Below, one piece after another: positions 28,454 through 36,700 of a DNA stretch of 64,000 nucleotides (positions are counted from its first letter, which is position 1; each line of letters opens with the position of its first letter). Source of the DNA: Bacteroidaceae bacterium (GTDB lineage: Bacteria; Bacteroidota; Bacteroidia; Bacteroidales; Bacteroidaceae). A program made the translations under genes and the position numbers. A model generated the notes under the pieces. It searched no databases. It had not been told where the DNA came from and saw nothing but the letters and a program-made list of their open reading frames with translations. Location: the NCBI GenBank assembly GCA_017541265.1, contig JAFXZK010000100.1, positions 1 to 64,000 of the forward strand, given 5' to 3'.

Positions 28454-29848
28454 ATGAAGAAATATATCAACAGGCGAGACTTCCTTAAAGTCTCAGGCAC
28501 AACGGCAGCTACGGCAGCACTGGCATCATGCGGTGTGCAAGGCGGCAGCACAGACGGCGAGGTGGACTACATGGGACACCACGAAGGTCCCGTCCCCACC
28601 GACAAGATGACCTACCGCGTCAACCCCAAGCAGGGCGACAAGGTCAGCATCCTTGGCTACGGCTGGATGCGACTGCCCAACACGAAGGATGCCGATGGCA
28701 AGGACGTGATAGACCAAGAACAGGTGAACCGCCTCTGCAAGTACGCCCTCGACCACGGCGTGAACTACTTCGACACATCGCCCGCCTATTGTCGCGGCAA
28801 GAGCGAGGAGTCGTTAGGCATCGCCCTCGAAGCCAGCGGCTATCCGCGCGACAAATACTTCATCGCCACCAAACTCTCGAACTTCTCGCCCTCGCAGTAC
28901 AGCTTCGAGGAAGGCAAGGCAATGTTCGAGCGAAGCCTTCAGTTCCTGAAAACGGACTACATTGACTACCTGCTGCTGCACAGCATCGGCGGCGGAGGCA
29001 TGGGACCAGTGCATCAGCGATACCTCGACAACGGCCTACTCGACTGGCTTATGGAACAGAGAGAGGCAGGACGCATCCGCAACCTCGGCTTTTCGTTCCA
29101 CGGCGACGTGGCTGTCTTTGACTGGGCTTTGGCACACCACGACGAATACCATTGGGATTTCGTGCAGATACAGGCGAACTATGTGGACTGGGAGAATGAG
29201 AATGATAAGGGACGCTCCGGCAAGTACCTCTACGAGGAACTGGTGAAACGCAACATCCCCGTCGTCATCATGGAACCGCTACTCGGCGGACGCCTCTCGA
29301 AGGTGCCCGACCATGTGGTGGCGCACTTCAAGCAGCGCAAGCCGGAAGACAGTGTGGCCTCCTGGGCATTCCGTTACATCGGCTCTAAGCCTGCCGTGCT
29401 CACCGTACTGAGCGGCATGACCTACATGGAGCATTTAGAGGACAACCTGCGCACATACTCTCCCCTCGAACCGCTCACCGAAGAGGAACAGGAATGGCTT
29501 GAGGAAGAGACGGCAACGCTCATCAAGAGCTATCCCACGATTGACTGCAACGACTGCAAGTACTGTATGCCCTGTCCGTATGGTCTCGACATTCCGGGCA
29601 TCTTCGTACATTATAATAAATGTGTCAACACGGGCAACGTGCCGGAGAGCCAGCAGGCAGAGAACTACGCGAAGGCGCGCCGCGCCTTCCTCGTCGGCTA
29701 CGACCGCAGCGTGCCCAAGCTCCGCCAAGCCGACCACTGCGTAGGCTGCCGCGAGTGTGTTCCCCACTGCCCACAGCAGCTCGACATCCCTCGCGAACTC
29801 CAGCGCGTGGACGCCTTCGTCGAGAAGCTCAAGCAAGGAACGCTATAA
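28454..29848 (+). CDS. Tat-exported aldo/keto reductase with 4Fe-4S domain
   Basis: 464 residues. The N-terminus KKYINRRDFLKVSGTTAATAALASCG is a twin-arginine signal ending in a possible lipobox Cys. The AKR barrel follows: YGWMRLP near 70, NYFDTSPAYCRGKSEESLG with the catalytic Asp and Tyr near 115, ATKLS with the Lys, and DYLLLHSIGGGG with the His. The C-terminus has two ferredoxin-like motifs, CNDCKYCMPCPYGLDIP near 360 and CVGCRECVPHCPQQLDIP near 430. Such enzymes reduce unknown carbonyl or quinone-like substrates, probably with electrons from an Fe-S partner. It lies in one operon with the polyferredoxin upstream, and a strong terminator follows. Confidence 0.88.
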   Translation: MKKYINRRDFLKVSGTTAATAALASCGVQGGSTDGEVDYMGHHEGPVPTDKMTYRVNPKQGDKVSILGYGWMRLPNTKDADGKDVIDQEQVNRLCKYALDHGVNYFDTSPAYCRGKSEESLGIALEASGYPRDKYFIATKLSNFSPSQYSFEEGKAMFERSLQFLKTDYIDYLLLHSIGGGGMGPVHQRYLDNGLLDWLMEQREAGRIRNLGFSFHGDVAVFDWALAHHDEYHWDFVQIQANYVDWENENDKGRSGKYLYEELVKRNIPVVIMEPLLGGRLSKVPDHVVAHFKQRKPEDSVASWAFRYIGSKPAVLTVLSGMTYMEHLEDNLRTYSPLEPLTEEEQEWLEEETATLIKSYPTIDCNDCKYCMPCPYGLDIPGIFVHYNKCVNTGNVPESQQAENYAKARRAFLVGYDRSVPKLRQADHCVGCRECVPHCPQQLDIPRELQRVDAFVEKLKQGTL

Positions 29849-29854
29849 ACAAAA

Positions 29855-29893
29855 AAAGGCCCCCTTCCCGCGATTGGGAAGGGGGCCTTTGTA
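29855..29893. terminator. Bidirectional Rho-independent terminator
   Basis: AAAGGCCCCCTTCCC and GGGAAGGGGGCCTTT form a perfect 15-bp stem with a 6-base loop, with an A-run before and TTTG after. It separates the plus-strand reductase gene from the convergent GH92 gene. Confidence 0.92.
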
Positions 29894-29900
29894 TGATGCC

Positions 29901-32141
29901 TCATTTCTTTTCACTCATTGTAAAGTCTAATGTGCCGCCCTCTATAAGCTGGCGGTGCGTAAGCTTCCAGTCGGTTATCTTCTGACCGTTGAGCTTCACG
30001 CCCTTGACGTAGATGGCTTTGTCCGATTTGCGCGGCGCATTGATGGTCAGGTCTTTGCCTGTTGGCATGTGAAGCACAGCGCGACGGAACAGCGGCGTAC
30101 CGATGACGTATTCTGCCGAGCCTGCATTGAAGGGATAGAAGCCAAGTGCGGAAAAGATGTACCAGGCCGACATCTGTCCGCAGTCGTCGTTGCCTGCATA
30201 GCCGCAGGGCGTGGCGTTGTAGAAGGTGCTGCGAACCTGTTCCACAAGCTCTTGCGTGCGCCACGGCTGACCGGCAAAGTTGTAGAGATAGACGGTGTGG
30301 TGGCTCGGCTCGTTGCCGTGCGCGTATTGTCCGATGAAGCCGCTGGCATTGCCGTTCACCTCGCCACTCGTCTCGGTCAGCGTGAAGTTCTCGTTGAGCT
30401 TCTGGATGAAGGGCTTCACGCCGCCGAAGAGGTTGATGAGTCCCTGCGGGTTCTGCGGCACGAACCACATATACTGCCATGCGTTGCCCTCCACAAAGCA
30501 GGGATTCTCGTAGCTCAGCGGATCGAAAGGCTCTATCCAATTGCCCTTGTCGTCCTTGGGCTGGAAGAAACCTGTGGCAGGGTTGAAAAGGTTGCGGTAG
30601 AACTCGCTACGCTTGATGAAACGCTCGTAGTCCTGCTGCTTGCCAAGCTTCTTGGCGACAGCTGCCACGCACCAGTCGTCGAAGGCTTGCTCCATAGTGA
30701 TGCTGACGCTGACGTTCTGTAAGTTCTGTGGCATATAACCATACTTTTCCCACACCTCGAAGGGGCTGTTGGGATGCGTCCGCGTGCTGCTCTCCACCAT
30801 AGCCTTGTAGGCACGCTCCACATCAAGCCCGGGCAGTTCGGAGAGGATGGCATCTGCCACAACGGGAATGGCATGGTTACCTATCATGCAATAGTTATCT
30901 TGTCCCCAAAGGTCCCAGATAGGCAGATAGCCGTACGTCTCGTGGTGCAAGACCATATCGCGAACGAACTGCACGGCAATCTTCGGATAGAGAAGGGTGT
31001 AGAGGGGATGGGCGGCACGGAAGGTGTCCCAGAGGCTGAAGGTGCTATGATAGCTCTGACCGGCGGGCATCTGCTTAATCTCGAAATTAGTGTCCATGTA
31101 CCTTCCATCAACGTCGCTGATGGTGTTGGGCTGCATGAGGACGTGGTAGAGGCCTGTGTAGAAGATGGTCTTCTGGTCGTCGGTGCCGTCGATGTCGATG
31201 ATGGAGAGTTCCTTCTCCCAGGCGTCATACGCGGCATCGACGTAGTGGTGGAAGTCCCACGACTGCGCCTCCGCCTGCATGTTCCGCCGTGCGCCGTCGT
31301 TATCGACGGCAGAGATGGCGACCTTGACCATCACCTCCTTGCCCTTGGATGGGTCGAAGGATAGAGCCGCACGCAGCGTCCGGCCGTTGATGACATCGCT
31401 CCCACCGGCATTGCGCCCGCCGTCCATCAGGATGCGGCTTGCGATGGGGCGTGAGAACTCGGCACGGAAATAGACCTTGCGAAGCTTTGCCCAGCCTGTC
31501 ACGACACGGAAGCCTTCGATAGTCTTGTCGTCGATTACCCTTATCTGGCTCTGGATGATTTGATAGGCACGGCGGCCTGTGTAGTAGGCATCGCCACGGA
31601 AAGTCATGCGGTCAAGGTCGAGGATGACGGTCTGCTCCTTGCCTTCGGGGAAATGGTACAGGTGGATGCCAGCGTGGACTGTTGCCGAAAGCTCGACATC
31701 GATATTCTCGCCGCCTTTCAACTCCACCATGTAGTAGCCGGGACAGGCGCATTCCGACGTGTGCTTGAAGGGCAGGGCGAAGATGCCTTTCTTCAGCAGC
31801 TCGGGCGTGACATGCTTCGTGGTAGGCATCAGGGAAATGTCGATGAGGTCGGTACAACCCGTGCCGCTGAGGTGCGTGTGGGTGAAGCCAAAGATACTGT
31901 CCTTGTTGAAGTCATAGCCGCAGCAAGGGTCCCAAGTGACGTACTGCTCGGTCTCGGGACAGAGCTGCACCATGCCCTGCGGCATCGTGGGACCAGGGAA
32001 AGTGCTGCCGCTCAAAGCGCCGGTGTCGTCGGTCTGCGTCCCGATGAACGGATTGACATACTTTGTATAGTCGGTTGCTACGCTGCTCAAGGCAGTGCAG
32101 GCTGCCAAATAAATGATTGCTATTCGTTTCTTGTAGCACAT
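29901..32141 (-). CDS. GH92 family alpha-mannosidase, divergent active site
   Basis: 746 residues from ATG 32141 (MCYKKRIAIIYLAACTALSS, a signal peptide, possibly lipoprotein-like). An ATG at 32174 would precede the signal peptide and was rejected. GH92 features: YTKYVNPFIGTQTDDTGALSG at the start, GFTHTHLSGTGC near 95, catalytic acid E551 in VEGNAWQYMW, and AGNDDCGQMSAWYIFSALGFYP near 650. Relative to the enzyme at 7234-9537 the His-Glu pair linked to alpha-1,2 specificity is absent and the first base-pair Asp is Asn. The motif QYAHGNEPSHH is intact. It probably cleaves a different alpha-mannosidic linkage. It is encoded alone, away from the other mannan genes. Confidence 0.9.
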   Translation of the reverse strand: MCYKKRIAIIYLAACTALSSVATDYTKYVNPFIGTQTDDTGALSGSTFPGPTMPQGMVQLCPETEQYVTWDPCCGYDFNKDSIFGFTHTHLSGTGCTDLIDISLMPTTKHVTPELLKKGIFALPFKHTSECACPGYYMVELKGGENIDVELSATVHAGIHLYHFPEGKEQTVILDLDRMTFRGDAYYTGRRAYQIIQSQIRVIDDKTIEGFRVVTGWAKLRKVYFRAEFSRPIASRILMDGGRNAGGSDVINGRTLRAALSFDPSKGKEVMVKVAISAVDNDGARRNMQAEAQSWDFHHYVDAAYDAWEKELSIIDIDGTDDQKTIFYTGLYHVLMQPNTISDVDGRYMDTNFEIKQMPAGQSYHSTFSLWDTFRAAHPLYTLLYPKIAVQFVRDMVLHHETYGYLPIWDLWGQDNYCMIGNHAIPVVADAILSELPGLDVERAYKAMVESSTRTHPNSPFEVWEKYGYMPQNLQNVSVSITMEQAFDDWCVAAVAKKLGKQQDYERFIKRSEFYRNLFNPATGFFQPKDDKGNWIEPFDPLSYENPCFVEGNAWQYMWFVPQNPQGLINLFGGVKPFIQKLNENFTLTETSGEVNGNASGFIGQYAHGNEPSHHTVYLYNFAGQPWRTQELVEQVRSTFYNATPCGYAGNDDCGQMSAWYIFSALGFYPFNAGSAEYVIGTPLFRRAVLHMPTGKDLTINAPRKSDKAIYVKGVKLNGQKITDWKLTHRQLIEGGTLDFTMSEKK

Positions 32142-32211
32142 AATTAATATAAAAAGTATTAAGATTGACTGCAAAGTTCGGGATTTCTTTTGTCATAAAC
32201 AAAAAAAAGCA

Positions 32212-32219
32212 TACTTTTG
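32212..32219 (+). promoter_or_regulatory. Promoter box TACTTTTG for the small secreted protein gene
   Basis: TACTTTTGTGGCGAAA, 23 bases before the ATG at 32243, fits TAnnTTTG. The minus strand has a weaker GAACTTTG box at 32179-32172 for the GH92 gene. Confidence 0.65.
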
Positions 32220-32242
32220 TGGCGAAATAGTTCAAGAAACGC

Positions 32243-32677
32243 ATGAAACATCTACTTCTTTTACTGCTTGCCATATTGCCATTCCAGACATTCTCTGTTT
32301 GGGCTGCACAACAGAACCAAACACCGCCTGACGACACACTGGACGTTGACACTTTGCGTCAAGTGGAAGTGCTCGGCGATTCCGTGCTGCGCGTCAACGA
32401 AGCCATTCGTCAAACGATTGGAAGAGAGAAGGCAGCCCGCATCGGCACACTTTCCGTAAGCGATGTCATTGGTTCCAAGGCAACTGACAAGATTCTGCAT
32501 CCCTTTGCCGTGAAGGACCGCAAGCGTGACAAGAAGCACGCCCGTGACCGCAAGATATTGAAGGAGTATGAGGAGCTGGGACGCATCAAGACCTTTGAGG
32601 AACTCCTCGACGAAGCCATTCGCCAGCAAGCCATCGAAGACGGCAAAGAGCCGCCCACCCGCTCGGGAAAGAAGTAA
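32243..32677 (+). CDS. Small secreted protein, function unknown
   Basis: 144 residues. A signal peptide (KHLLLLLLAILPFQTFSVWA) is followed by a polar, acidic stretch (DTLDVDTLRQVEVLGDSVLRV), then a basic region (KDRKRDKKHARDRKILKEYEEL) and a C-terminal KEPPTRSGKK. No catalytic motif or known domain was recognised; it is mostly predicted helical. The next gene, a CPBP-family membrane protease, follows after 39 bases that are filled with family E words, so the two are probably co-transcribed from the box at 32212. A conserved Bacteroidales envelope protein is a reasonable guess only. Confidence 0.7.
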   Translation: MKHLLLLLLAILPFQTFSVWAAQQNQTPPDDTLDVDTLRQVEVLGDSVLRVNEAIRQTIGREKAARIGTLSVSDVIGSKATDKILHPFAVKDRKRDKKHARDRKILKEYEELGRIKTFEELLDEAIRQQAIEDGKEPPTRSGKK

Positions 32678-32719
32678 CCCATAAGTCCTTTAAGACCGAT
32701 AAGACCCATAAGGCCTATG
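32678..32719. repeat. Family E words, complementary orientation (CCCATAAGTCCTTTAAGACC)
   Basis: CCCATAAG/GACCCATAAGGCC words between the small secreted protein and CPBP protease genes. These are the reverse complement of the words at 20368 and 23513. Confidence 0.75.
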
Positions 32720-33514
32720 ATTACCTGGCATCGTCTTTCTCCTGCAATTCTTACTCTGTTAGTATTTCTGCTGGCACAGGGAGTGGGTACAATTTTGCTC
32801 CTCATCACGGGACTGCTGACATTGCCAGACTTTAACATATCCCTCGGCAATTCGCTCTTCTCGATCATCCTCATGGCTGTTGACATATTAGCTGTGCTGT
32901 GTTGCTATTTTAGCCTGCGCTACATTCGCTTCGAGACAGCCCTAAATGTCACACTTATCAGGTGGCGTCCAGCCATGCTTGGCATTGCTGGTGGCCTATT
33001 CGGAGCATTGAGCATATCCTTTCTCACTGACAACGTGGAACTTCCCGACGTAATGTTGCAAATGTCGCTGGCAATGTCGCACAGCTTCTGGGGGTTGCTT
33101 ACATTGGTCATTGTGGGTCCTGTCACAGAAGAGCTACTCTTTCGGGAAGCCATCATGGGTGAGATGTTGCGCCGGGGAGCCAATCCCTGGGTGGCAATTA
33201 TCGTTTCTGCATTGGCCTTCAGCACGATGCACCTCAACCTCGCCCAAGGTCTCTATGCTTTGCCGATCGGCATCTTGTTCGGCATCATATATTATAAGAC
33301 AGGCAACATTGTCCTGACCTCCCTGCTCCACATACTCAACAACGGTATTGTTGCCATTCAGCTTCATACTTTCGGCGAAGACATTGCAGACATCTCCTGT
33401 GTGGAATGGTTCGGCGGCGGCATCAAAGCTTACAGCGTAATGGTGCTTTTGGGAGTGCTCTGCATTGCATTAATGAAGCGCTTCTGGGACTGCTACCTTC
33501 CCTGCGAGAGATGA
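32717..33514 (+). CDS. CPBP family intramembrane metalloprotease
   Basis: 265 residues with about seven to eight hydrophobic segments. The three CPBP (Abi/Rce1-like) motifs are present: EELLFREAIMGEML near 137 with the paired Glu and Arg, FSTMHLNLAQ near 172 with the metal-binding His, and LLHILNNGIVA near 206 with the second His and Asn. The family cleaves prenylated or membrane proteins, or processes peptides; the substrate here is unknown. It is followed by a 209-base gap containing the promoter of the coiled-coil lipoprotein. Confidence 0.88.
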   Translation: MITWHRLSPAILTLLVFLLAQGVGTILLLITGLLTLPDFNISLGNSLFSIILMAVDILAVLCCYFSLRYIRFETALNVTLIRWRPAMLGIAGGLFGALSISFLTDNVELPDVMLQMSLAMSHSFWGLLTLVIVGPVTEELLFREAIMGEMLRRGANPWVAIIVSALAFSTMHLNLAQGLYALPIGILFGIIYYKTGNIVLTSLLHILNNGIVAIQLHTFGEDIADISCVEWFGGGIKAYSVMVLLGVLCIALMKRFWDCYLPCER

Positions 33515-33640
33515 TAAAAAAGTATTCTATCTAAAGGAAAGCCTCCATATTGTTAGGTTAATTTTATTAAATAGCCCGTACTTTCTGTTAAATTAACTTA
33601 AACGAATCTCTCTCTTTGCTGTTATTTCCGCATGCTGTCG

Positions 33641-33648
33641 TACCTTTG
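33641..33648 (+). promoter_or_regulatory. Bacteroidetes -7 box TACCTTTG for the surface locus
   Basis: TACCTTTGCACAAAG with TTTG 22 bases upstream (33615-33618). A leader of about 70 bases runs to the ATG at 33724. Confidence 0.8.
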
Positions 33649-33723
33649 CACAAAGTTATGCCCTAAATAAGGGTGTACTATGCTATTGAACAAACAACTT
33701 AACCAATTTTAATACTTATAAAA

Positions 33724-36700
33724 ATGAAAAAGAAACTCATTCAATCTTTCATGCTGCTAATTGTAGCAGTCAGTGTAGGATCGTTCGTGTCTTGTAAGGA
33801 CACCAACGAAGGTTTGTACACACAATTGCGTACACAAGCCATTCAGGAGAATGCGACTTTGCAGGCAGCCTTTGAGGCTCAGATTGCCGCGTTGGAAGGA
33901 CAGATTACTACTTACAAGCAAGCACTCGATGCTCTCGAAGCCACTTTTGCGACATACCAGTCTTGCAATTGCGACCAGACTCTCCCTGCAACCATCAGCG
34001 GTCTGACCGCTCAGATTGCCACGTTGAACAGTGAGGTTGCGACTTTGCAGGCAGGTCTTGCAAATGCCGCCAGCAAAGATGATGTAAACACCATCAACAC
34101 CACAATCGCATCCCTCACCGCACAACTTTCAGGTCTCCAAAACACACTTGACAATCTGTTGAGTCAGTTTACACCTCTGGCAACCGAGTTTAATTCCTTC
34201 AAGGGTGCGCAGGAAATTATCAATGGCACCGTAACTGACTTGCAGAATGAACTCAATCAGGTGAAGGCAGACCTTGCCAACATCAACCAGTGCCAGTGCG
34301 ACTACGCATACGTTACCAGCAAGCTGGTGGAGCTTGAGACAAAGATGACGGCTGCCGAACAGAGGGTAAAAGACGCATACGACCTTGCAACCACAGCCAA
34401 CACCAAGGCTGATGCTGCCAACACAACAGCCAATGCAGCTAACGCCACTGCCAACGAAGCCAAATTGACTGCACAGCAGGCACTCGACGCAGCCACTGCT
34501 GCCACTAACGCAGCCACTTCTGCTACTCAAGCTGCGCAGCAAGCTGTCACCACAGCTTCCCTCGCAGAGCAAGCAGCATTAGCCGCTGGCCTGACAGCAA
34601 ACGAGGCTAAGCAGTTCGCACAGGAAGCTCAGACAAATGCAAACCTGGCTCTCCAGACCGCCAACGCTGCCAACGCCCTCGCAACGGTAGCACAGACGAC
34701 AGCTGACGCTGCCCTGACACTGGCCAACGCCAACAAGACGGAGATTGAACTTCTGAAGCAAAAAGCTGCAACTATCGAACAGAACATGCAGACTCTTCAG
34801 ACGCTCATCAGCCAGAATGCAGCCGCAATTGCCCAGAATGCCCAGGACATCGCCCAGAACACATCAGACATTGCCAACAACAGCACTCTGATACAGAAGA
34901 ACATTCAGGACATTGCCAACAACACCCAGGAGATTGCCAACAATGCCAGCAAGATTCAGGAGAATGCCAACAAGATTCAGCAGAACGCCGATGCCATCGC
35001 TGCCATCCAGACACAGCTTGTCGGTCTGCCCGAAAAGGTTCAGCAGGCTCTTGACGCTGCAGCTGCCGCTGCTGGTAAGGCTGATGCAAACTTTGAACTC
35101 ATCACAGGTTTGAGCTCCACCATTGAAACAATGAGGACAACCATCAGCGGACTTGAAGCTGCCAACGCCACCAACACAGCCAACATCAGCAACCTTGAGA
35201 CTGCTATCAATGAGCTAAAGACCAACGTGCAGACTTTCAACGAGACCATCTTGGATAAAGTCACCACAAACGAGAATAGCATCACAGAACTCAGGACCAA
35301 CCTCCAAAACCTCACAAACACAGTTAACCAAACTCAGACTACCATTACCCAGTTGTCCCAAAAGGTCAACACGCTGGAATCTGACCTTAACACGCTGAGA
35401 GGAGAACTCGCCCAAGTTAAGATTGACTGCGACCTCAACCTTATAGCAGCACAGAGATATGCCGACGAGGCTATAGCCGCAGCCCAGACAGCTATCCTTG
35501 GTCAAGTGGCAACAATGCTTCAGAAGTATGCCAAAGCTACCGACCTCCTGAACTATGCAACCCAAACCGAACTGAACGAGAGCAAGGAAGCACTGAACAA
35601 GAGAATCACGGAGCTGATGACACAGATGCTCCAAGAGTTCCGCACAGAGGATGGTAAGATTGCCGATTTGGCCACACTTCTGAGCGCAAAGATTTCAAGA
35701 GACTCTACAGACATTGCATGGCTGAAGGAGGCAATTAAGCAGCTCAACGGCAAGTTTGATAACTATGCCACAAAGGAATCCCTGCAAAGCTGGTTCGAAA
35801 AGATTACCAACCTTGAGACTCAAATGGCTAACCTGGACCGCGACCAACTCATTAGCGAACTCACCGAAATCATCACCAACGACATTCTTGACACCACCGA
35901 CCCGGATGGACTCGGAAGCCAAATACAGTTGATTATTAACCAAGCTCTCAGAGACAGTTCATACATCAGTGAAATTGCAGATCTCGTTCAGCCTCTCATC
36001 GATACCGCCGAGTACAACGACAGCGTTCTTACAGATTCTGTCAAGAATCACTATGCAGACATTGTTGCCCTGACCAAGCGCGTTGAAGCCCTCGAGAGCT
36101 CCACCGTAAAAATAGAGGACTATAAACTTGACAAAGAATCTATTTGGAAACAGATTAACACCAACGAGACCAACATTAGTAATCTCAAGACAACTGTAAA
36201 AGACATCACAGACAATATCATCCCAGGCTTGCAGCAGGACATTAAGAAACTGCAAAATCGCATGACAGCGGCAGAAGGGAGACTTGACAATGTTGAAAAA
36301 GATATTCAACAGATCAACAAGGATGTTGCAGCCGTACAGAACCAGCTGGCTAAGCAAGTGACTGGCATTATCATTCAGGGCACCAAGAATCCGATGTTCG
36401 GCACGTTCAACCTGCCTATCGATGTTCAGTCCAACCTCCTCATTGCCTACTATGGTGTGCCTTTCAGCTCATTTGAATTCCCCACCGACGACACAGCTCC
36501 TTACGGAGTACGTTCAGACCAGGCACTCACTTCTGACGAAATTAACATGCTCCTCGGACTTGGTCTGGAACAATATGAGCATCGTGCCAACATGCCTCTT
36601 CTGTCCTCCGCGGAAGGCAATGCCGGCAAGGTTTACATGACCATCAACCCCAACACAGCCGACCTTGAAGGACTTGAGCTGAGCCTCGTGAACACTCAGG

